From Phallusia mammillata (lineage: Eukaryota; Chordata; Ascidiacea; Phlebobranchia; Ascidiidae): a DNA stretch of 64,000 bases. Made by a program: the position numbers and the translations under genes. Location of the stretch: the NCBI GenBank assembly GCA_003260075.1, contig QLIY01000133.1:6989-70988 (forward strand), in the 5' to 3' direction. The notes beneath the pieces are model-generated. The model saw only the letters and a list, made by a program, of their open reading frames with translations. It was not told the origin of the DNA and did no database searches. This document shows positions 56,131 to 64,000 of this stretch, piece after piece; the first letter of the stretch is position 1; each line of letters begins with the position of its first letter.

Positions 56131-59100
56131 ATTTTTCCAAATTTTGTTAGCACATGTTTGTTGTTAGCAAGTTTGATCAAGCATGAGTAGTATATTTTTC
56201 GTTCTACGCCAGACCGTGCTAATGTCATAAATACTGCATTTAATGAGCATTATTATCGAATCCACGGTGAAGGACTCAAGCAAATCAAAGTCAAAATTCC
56301 ACATCAACACGCCGCAAGATGCAGGTTAGATTAAAAAACCTGCGGTTAGAACTGAACCTAAAAGAGCTGCTGAAAATCAAATCACATTCGTAATCGTTGC
56401 GCAAGCGTTTTTCATTAAATTACCGTTAACCTAATTGGCACCTCAGGATATATATTTGCAACATACTCTATTAATTTGTTTTACATCTCCGTTTAAACTG
56501 TGTTAAGGTGCACAAAATAATTGTTTTTGTTTTTTGTTAAAGAACTTGACATTTCGATGATTTTTAATACGATTAGATTATTCAGATCAACTTTTTTCAT
56601 GTACAAACCGGTTGACAAAACGCTTGTGTAGTATTCCCCTAACATCATTACGTCAGCATTTCTAATTTTGCCGCAAAACGTATCAACAAATGTCAGAAAT
56701 TCCAGGGTATGGAGAGAACGACACCGTCGCGGTGTTTAAAACCGGTAACAGCAAATACGCCCGGCAACAAGTTACGACAAACTTGAAAATAAACCCCTAT
56801 GTTTGCAGACGAATGTCTACAAAGCTGGGCAACTACATTGCCTAGCCCAGCAAAGGGAGAAAATATCCCATAGGTATCCCTTCGTCACACAAATCGTTAA
56901 CCAGCCTCAGTGACGTAAAACATCGTCGCCATGATATGAAGCGAGGTACGCCAGGAATTCAATTCACGCCGAAGCTACTGTCTATTTCAGTACACACGAC
57001 GGTTCAGGTAAACATACCAGGCTTTATTGACATCGGCAACGCCAAACAGACCCAACGTGCGTCCCTCTCCGCTTTAGCGAGGTTTTCATAGTGCGTGAAC
57101 CCGCCAGCCTCTTCCCACTCCTGTATAAACATGCACTGGCGGTGAAAAGTGAGAAGTCAACACTCCTTGATGTGAGACGCAAGGTCAAACATTGTAAGGT
57201 TCCGGTATAGCAGACAGTTTTGCAAAGGAGGAAATCTGAAAAGCCACAGGTTTTCAGCAACCATTTTGTGGTGCTCGAGAGAAACCATCTTCTAGCGCTC
57301 AGCTTTTTTTTATGAAAAGACAACCAATTATCATCAACGATTAGTCAAATCCGTAATACTATCTTCAGACTAAACTTTTTGTCACTACATTCATATTCGA
57401 GTTAAAAAGAAATTCAAATACAACATGAGTACTATTAGGGCGAGTTTTTAACTTTACGTATTATGTCATGTAAAAACTCAGTATAACCCTCAGTAATAAC
57501 CTAAGGTAACCCTAGATAAGCAGACAAAATTGTCGGCACGACCTTCGATCTACAAACAAGGGATTTCATCACGCCAACGACTCACGAAGCCATAGTTCTC
57601 AATTGGCTGATTCTCTTGACAAATCGCACTGTAAATAGAAATCGCTACTGTGACATAAGCACGAAAATCCATGCGATAAAATAGTGAAATGCCAAGCCGG
57701 CGTTGGCCTTCAAACCTGCCAGGAAAAGCCGGTATCAAAAGCCGAAGTCCAAAAGTGCAAAGGGAGAAATGTTCGAATGCGTAAGATGGTGAGGTAATCC
57801 ACAAACAAAAGCAATTTGACGTTTTCTCTAAAGTTAGAAGATCGCCCACTATCGAAATCAGATGAATCGAACTAATCGAGTCGTTTGCGGCAAAAGCGTG
57901 ATTTACGCCAAAGAGCGCGGTTGGATTTTTGACGCACTTGATTTATTTTCACTGCCAGATACAGCGCGAAATTGCCGCCACTCGTTTATGAGAAAGCGAG
58001 TGCTCTGGGCGTTTTGCGTCAATTCGCGCAATTCGTCAACATATGGATCCTAAAATACTCTGCCGCGATTTTTTTCCGGTTTTTGCGCCGTGCGTAAGGG
58101 GTGCGCCAGTAAACGTCGCATGCAGCCCCACTAGCGCGTGAAAATGCCTTATACCATGTATCCAGGGCGCGGTCGGTGGCCAGCATCACTGTACGTCAAA
58201 AACGTAAAGCGACAAATGACTTAAGTTTAGTCAGACTGGGGGCAAAACTCATATAATTCGCTTAAAAATAGAAATGCCGGCATTTCATGTTGCAGTAGCG
58301 AAGGAGCATGTTCGTTGAGACGAGTCGTGCCAGATCAAATGTCGCCTTTAGGTCCAACTATGCATATTGCGTGCTTCAAAGAAATGGCATTTAGAGTTTT
58401 AATCTAACTGCCACGTATATTGTAATGAATACACGCTGCCTTTGCTGTTTCTACTAGTTGGCATGCGAATCGAGAAATATCATAACCTCCCTGTGACTTC
58501 CAACGACGATAGCGGCATTTCAAATCACGAGTATTATTCCTTAGCAGTTACAAAGCAGCTTCTATTGCATGTTTAAACTGGGTACCTGATGATTTCGTGT
58601 GCACCGGTAACATTTAACAAATAACATATGTGTTGTTGTAACAAAAGATGCAAATCGGGTTACCTGGGGTCGAATTGTATTTGTTTTCTATCACTACTTC
58701 AAAATCAACCAATCGTGACATATTATTTACATTGGTTGCACTGTATAAAGCACCTTATGCGACAGTAAGCAAAAAAAGTAAAAGTAAATCTGGCCAGATT
58801 CTTATTGAAAATATATATTTACCCGAGAAATATTGTGATGAAATCGAACGATTAAATTGAAATTGAAAATTTGGTTTTGCACAGAACGACAGGTTAAAAT
58901 GTAGCTCACCAACTCACGGCTAAAAATTTGCTAACAATCAGATTTTCGGTTAACTTGATACTGCAATGTAATTTCTAGAAATAGACTTGAAGGATATTTT
59001 AAAATGCGTGTATTTGTGGCATCTTTCAGAAAGGGTACGTTTCCGCATGTAACATATCAAAAGATAGAAACACAGTGCACTATACCACTGCCAGTCAAAC

Positions 59101-62100
59101 GATACCACATTAGGAATCAAAACCCAAAGCATCCGAGTGGCCGCTGACATTAAACTGTCAAAAAGGAACGTATAGCGTAAAAATACAACCCAGAATGCTA
59201 TACAACCGCAAATATGCCACGCATTCAACGTGATGGTTGCCCAGGCGTGGATCCAGCAACACCCAACAATGGCAGTGTATAAATACCTGGGTCACGTTTG
59301 GGGATGCGCTCTATTCATTGCGGTTAGGAGGATAAACAGAGCATAGGAAATCGCGTCTATATTAAGCGCGCGTGGCATTACCTGTGACGCACGACGCAAA
59401 TTACGTAGCGCGACGTTCAAACGCACGCAGAGGCGCAAATATAGACGCGGCGGTTGTGGGCGGCGCGCTACTGATGGAAGAGAGGCCAATGATTAGAGAA
59501 AAGAGAGGGTACACAGGTTAACGTCATGACGTACGACGCAAAAACGAGGAAGGCCGCGACGCAGATTAACAAGAAAGGTCGGGCGACGTACGACGTGTAA
59601 ATTGATTAGACGTTTTCTGCCCCACTGAAGTTGCCGACATGCCGACATTCGTGTAGCTTGTAAATCGATATTTGACGTAAAACGCTTCGAAATGCTTAGG
59701 GCAAGTCCTTAACACGTCGACACTACATGCAAAAATGAGTTTGCGGCTAAATCGGGACTAAAGTCTGCGTGTGCAACAAATTTTCCCTCATTTGCTGATG
59801 TACTGCAATTTGGTATACATAAATATGTTGTCTCATTTCAATTGCATGTCAACTTTCAATTGCAAATGTAACTTTTTGTGAATAATCTTACATATTGCGT
59901 ACTACAAATTCTGTATTGCACTATGTTTCACCAAATTCAAATTTGCAAAACAAAGCAAAACAAGCAGCACTGCGTTGCGTTGTGGTGATTTTTCGCATGA
60001 TTCACTTTAGTTGCAAAGGTTTTTAGCTATGATTAACCATAATTTTCGACATAATCACATTGTGTGTAAAAATGTGAACGCAACACTTAGACCGTTGTTT
60101 GCACTTAAGGCGTTCGTAACACTTATCAAACTTTATCTATAGACAATCCATTTAAAGAAATTCCGGAAATTGAAAGTTTGGGCTTCAAAGTTGTGATAGT
60201 CAAAGATTAGGTTTCGGAAGAATTGTAAAAATCGCAACAAACCGAATGTTCTGCCGAATAAATTCGTCAAACCGAGGCTACGATAAATCACTGGTAAAAA
60301 AGGTTTCAAAACCAATATTATGCGGTTACTATATACGTCACAGTAAAATTCACTTAGATACTGCGGAAAACGGGAACTGATATCGCGAAACCGGCGGTTT
60401 CGGCAAAATACTAATTATCTCAAGTAAAGGGATTGTTGCGGTGAGCTGTTTCACAAGACTCTTCCTGCTACCTGTGTTGAACGGTGCCCACCTAAACCCA
60501 GTGATCGAACCGCTAGATACTGTCGTGGTCAGCATATTCTGCTGGCGCCTGTTTCACAGATACAAAGGTATATAAACGGTGTGGTTATCGGGTTTCCTAA
60601 TTCAAGAATTAACACGAACGCATCGGGAAGCCATGGAAAAATGACAGTCGTTTATTCGTGGAAACCTATTAATGAGGCGCGGCTACCCTATTAGGCGTCA
60701 ACTTCCTCTTTCGAGCAACGACTGGTTGACATGTGATTCCTTGTTGAATATAGAATAGTGATCAAAATCTTGTTGCGCAGTGCGTTACGCGACGCAAAGT
60801 CGTGGGAAACTGCGTGGCCCGGGCGTTCGCTCTGCGTTCTACACGTTGCCTATTTCGAGCCACGGCGGAAACGAATCACCGGTTGTGCTTTGAACTTCGA
60901 TGCGAAGAGACGATTAGGCCCCCACAAGCCAATACGCAAGCCAACTACTACCGGTTGTGCGACGACCGACAAGCGATTTGGGTTGTTTACGTATGCGTCC
61001 AAGTAGCGTGTGAAACTTCGACAACGACGCAATTGTACGTCGAGTACGGACTCGCATTACACGTGATGCTGTATTTGCCCAATCAATGTCGCTCGCTATT
61101 TGCGACTACAATTCTGACGAGGTATATTTAGCGGTGGCAGGGGCCGCTTCGAAAGAGGAAGCCTTCGGTTTGGATTATTTCTGGCATTTCGGCCGAACAC
61201 TGACGCAAAAACCGCCAGAACACGGCGGCGTGAGAAACAGTGAATATGTGATTGGCGAAATGTGGCGGCAAGAACGGAAAGTGATGTATTTTGGGTGAGG
61301 TTAAAACCTCTCTGTTTCCCGAGGACAATTGTTTTATTTTATTTCAGCAAGGGCCGCGGCAGGATGGGATGAGTAAATGGGAAGAATATCGGGTTAAAAT
61401 TTAAATATGGTTCCATGTTTTAAATATATTGCGACTGTTGCTAGTCCTTTGTATGAACTGTGCGTGTTTTAGACACATGTATATCGGGAATGGTGTCATT
61501 TGCTGCAATTCTTACAAGCACAAATCTATTAGGAATATGTCGCGGCTTTGGCGAAAGCAAAAAGCAAGTAACTTCACACATATCATAGAGTTTCATTCGA
61601 TTTGCAGCTTGAGCCTAAACTTCAGTAACTCCATTTAAATAAAAACAATCTTTGGTTGAAAAAATTCTGGTTGGAAATAATTAAAGATGGAAACACAGTG
61701 CATTTAAAGCTTTGAAACTAAGTTATTTAGACTTTATATCGCTGGTAGCAGTTTACAAAAACTTGATAGTGGAAAACCAGTATAAACTTGATAGTGGAAA
61801 ACCAGTATAAACTTTGATAGTGGAAAACCAGTATAAACTTTGATAGTGGAAAACCAGTATAAATCAACTTTTAAATTGTGATAAAACCACGGTATCGTTT
61901 ATTGCAGCGATTGCACAATCAAAACTGCTATGACCTAAGAAACAACTGCCATGACCCAGACATGCCACGTGCCGCTACAAAAACAAATACGCACTTAACG
62001 CCTGAGCACCAGAAGCCGCAAGTGTCCTCAACGGCGTGATCAACCAGGCGCGACGAGATATCGACCACGTGGTTTTGAAGCGTTCAAGCCCACCGCCCAA

Positions 62101-64000
62101 AGTCAACAATTAGCGCCGCGCAAATCCAGCCCGCAACGAGACAATGGTGAATGGTTGAAATCCGCCGGACCGAAATAGACGCGTTTGACGTCATTTGCCC
62201 GTCGACGTACGTCACCTTTGCCGCCTGGGTCCTCTCGTTTTTCCCACAGCGGCGGCCTCTCTCAGCCGGCGAAGCACGCTGTTTCTTCCTTCCGTCAAAC
62301 CTGTGTTAAGCGAGGCGCATTTGGGAGGGCCCGACTCGATTCCCGACGACAACGACGACACGCATTCCAGAACTCATTGCACCGAAGTTTCTCTTATAGC
62401 AGCACGGGGCGTCACGCTTACAACGGGAACAAATATTGTAAATTGGCAGACGCCGTCGTCGTTTGAACGTTGTTTACTCAAGCTAGTTATTTTGATCCCA
62501 CATTCCGGCGTTCCACGCGCCATTGCAAACAAGCGTGGCATGTTCCAGACGTTCCTGAACTGAAAACTTATTAACGATTTGCTGACTAAACTTTCATCTC
62601 GCCGTAAATTGTCGGCAATGCATATTAAAACTTTTATACCATTGCTACTGTTTTTTTAGTAACTTACAGGTATGACGAAATAAGTTAACCCAGATAAAAG
62701 AAAGGTAGTTTGTGAACTGTTGGTACATTATGCAATAAAGGTGCAATCCAAACAGCTAAAAATTTAAATATCTTGTTTGCAATGGACTTAAAACACTTTC
62801 GTCAAGGGTCGTAACTTTAACAACATTTCAGTATGTTCAGTAATAGCCTAAATTAAAAAACATCGACACCAGAACTTAAACGCATGATCACTGTTTGCCA
62901 GTTACAACTTATGTAGGAGGTGGTGTAAGTATTGTTTTTTCACGTGATTTGTATAAAACAACACTTAAGATATAAAACAACAAAATTTTCAGACCTCTAT
63001 CCGCAAGTGCTTACTGGTGCGTGACGAACAAGCCTTGTCTAATCGCATAATAATCGTGTTCATTCATCCGCGACGCTTAATCTCAGCTAAGCGGAGATAA
63101 CGTAATGCTTCAGTAAGAGCATCTATTAGCTCATGTGTTTTTGCCGCGGACACAAAACACAGCGCCCAGGGTCTGCGTCAGCAGACTCAAACGTCATAAA
63201 GCTATTGTATTCCGCACCTAGGGAGACTCACAGGTTCCACAATCGTAAACTCGACGAACCCATTGGAGATTACGGAGTTCAAATCTCAGATCAACCCACT
63301 GGTTATTGCGTTTCTCCCTTTCTAAGCGCGTCTGTCCCTTTGGTTAATGATTCACTACATACCGCTCTTGTGTTTGGAAAGCGCAAAGACGTATACGCCT
63401 AATAACATGGCATTACGTTGCCTAAGAGAGAATATGTCTGTTGCTAAAGCAAAAACACAACGGCAAAGATAGAAAGATACTCGGCATCAGGCTATACACC
63501 TCAGGGTACAAGTTGTTATTTCAAAGCGGAGATAAGGCACATTAGTTTCAGCTAATGCGCCTTGCGTGGTTGCACCAAACAGCTTTTCCAAGTGCAAAAG
63601 TCAAGCTTAAAATAGCATCTAACCTAACTGTGTAGAACTCAACCAAAAACAAGGCAGTTTTATAAGTCACAACAAAAAATGGGTTGCACCCTTTGATGCA
63701 CGAGTGCAAAAATGATTTTAAATCACAATCAATCAAGGCTGGCAACTTTTGGTATTAACCTAATGTATTTGTGCTGATTATTATAGTTACGTTAACGTCG
63801 ACAATTGCAAAACTGAATTGCACGTACCGGTTTGTCCCGCTTGGCAGTTACGGATACAAATAAGGAAAAGACCGTAGCAAAAGATATGACAGAAATTTGT
63901 TCACACATATCTTGCAAGACATATTTCTTATAAAGCGACAATTATGCCATTATCCTGATGAAGGCGTCTTGAATGGTACGTCAAAACGTCGATTATTTGT
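56131..64000. other. 7.9 kb without a recognisable gene
   Basis: Short ORFs occur on both strands, none with a known motif. Three blocks (about 57.0-58.3, 59.2-59.6 and 60.7-62.6 kb) are richer in GC and CpG than the surroundings and could hold promoters or unrecognised exons. One tandem repeat lies at 61758-61862 and one TGACGTCA octamer at 62186-62193. Confidence 0.5.
61758..61862. repeat. tandem repeat, four units of 25-26 bp
   Basis: Four head-to-tail copies of AAACTT(T)GATAGTGGAAAACCAGTAT; the first two units are one T shorter than the last two. Units are otherwise identical, so the array is young or under concerted change. Non-coding. Confidence 0.9.

Noticed and set aside
1-64000. CRISPR arrays, operons, ribosome binding sites
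   Set aside because: The window is eukaryotic, with spliced genes. No spaced direct-repeat array of that kind is present.

Overview
This is a eukaryotic window, most probably from an ascidian tunicate (Ciona-like). It is AT-rich, with short GT-AG-spliced exons and two tRNA genes. It carries a complement factor B-type gene with an LDL-receptor class A module at its N-terminus, a layout known from ascidians, and a receptor with an LGR-type 7TM core behind many LDLa repeats. Near-identical duplicated flanks beside many assembly gaps suggest a highly polymorphic diploid. The species cannot be fixed from the sequence.

Layout. (1) 246-6332, minus: factor B-like mosaic protease in 13 visible exons: signal peptide, LDLa, WAP, two CCP, vWA and a trypsin-like domain whose catalytic His is replaced. 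Its 3' end lies beyond a gap at 161-245. (2) 9002-17217: local family of single-exon 12-TM transporters of the SLC49/FLVCR type: intact copy (+), decayed inverted copy (-) broken by a hAT-like MITE, intact copy (+). A Mutator-like MITE and a second hAT-like MITE with clear target-site duplications lie between copies. (3) 18462-18618, minus: tRNA-Ser(GCT) and tRNA-Ala(TGC), 3 bp apart. (4) 18.6-25.5 kb: no recognisable gene; several copies of a short repeat. (5) 25499-50106, plus: one large gene for a GPCR with about 19 LDLa modules and a class A 7TM domain, about 1,315 visible residues in 26 exons; the phase matches at every junction that can be checked. (6) 50.1-64 kb: no gene recognised; a few unassigned GC-richer ORFs, one tandem repeat and three gaps.

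Assembly. Sixteen homopolymer G or C runs are almost certainly scaffold gaps whose Ns were turned into G. Twelve are about 10 bases long and sit between two near-identical copies of the same sequence, that is, unmerged overlapping or allelic contig ends. Four are longer (85, 36, 92, 54). All runs left of 30.8 kb are C and all right of 32.6 kb are G, so two pieces of opposite original orientation seem to be joined there. Poly-Gly and poly-Pro ORFs across these runs are artefacts.

The genes do not look like a functional cluster. The two secreted or membrane mosaic genes share LDLa modules by domain class only. Gene models were built by reading splice sites and phases by eye; no database search was possible.
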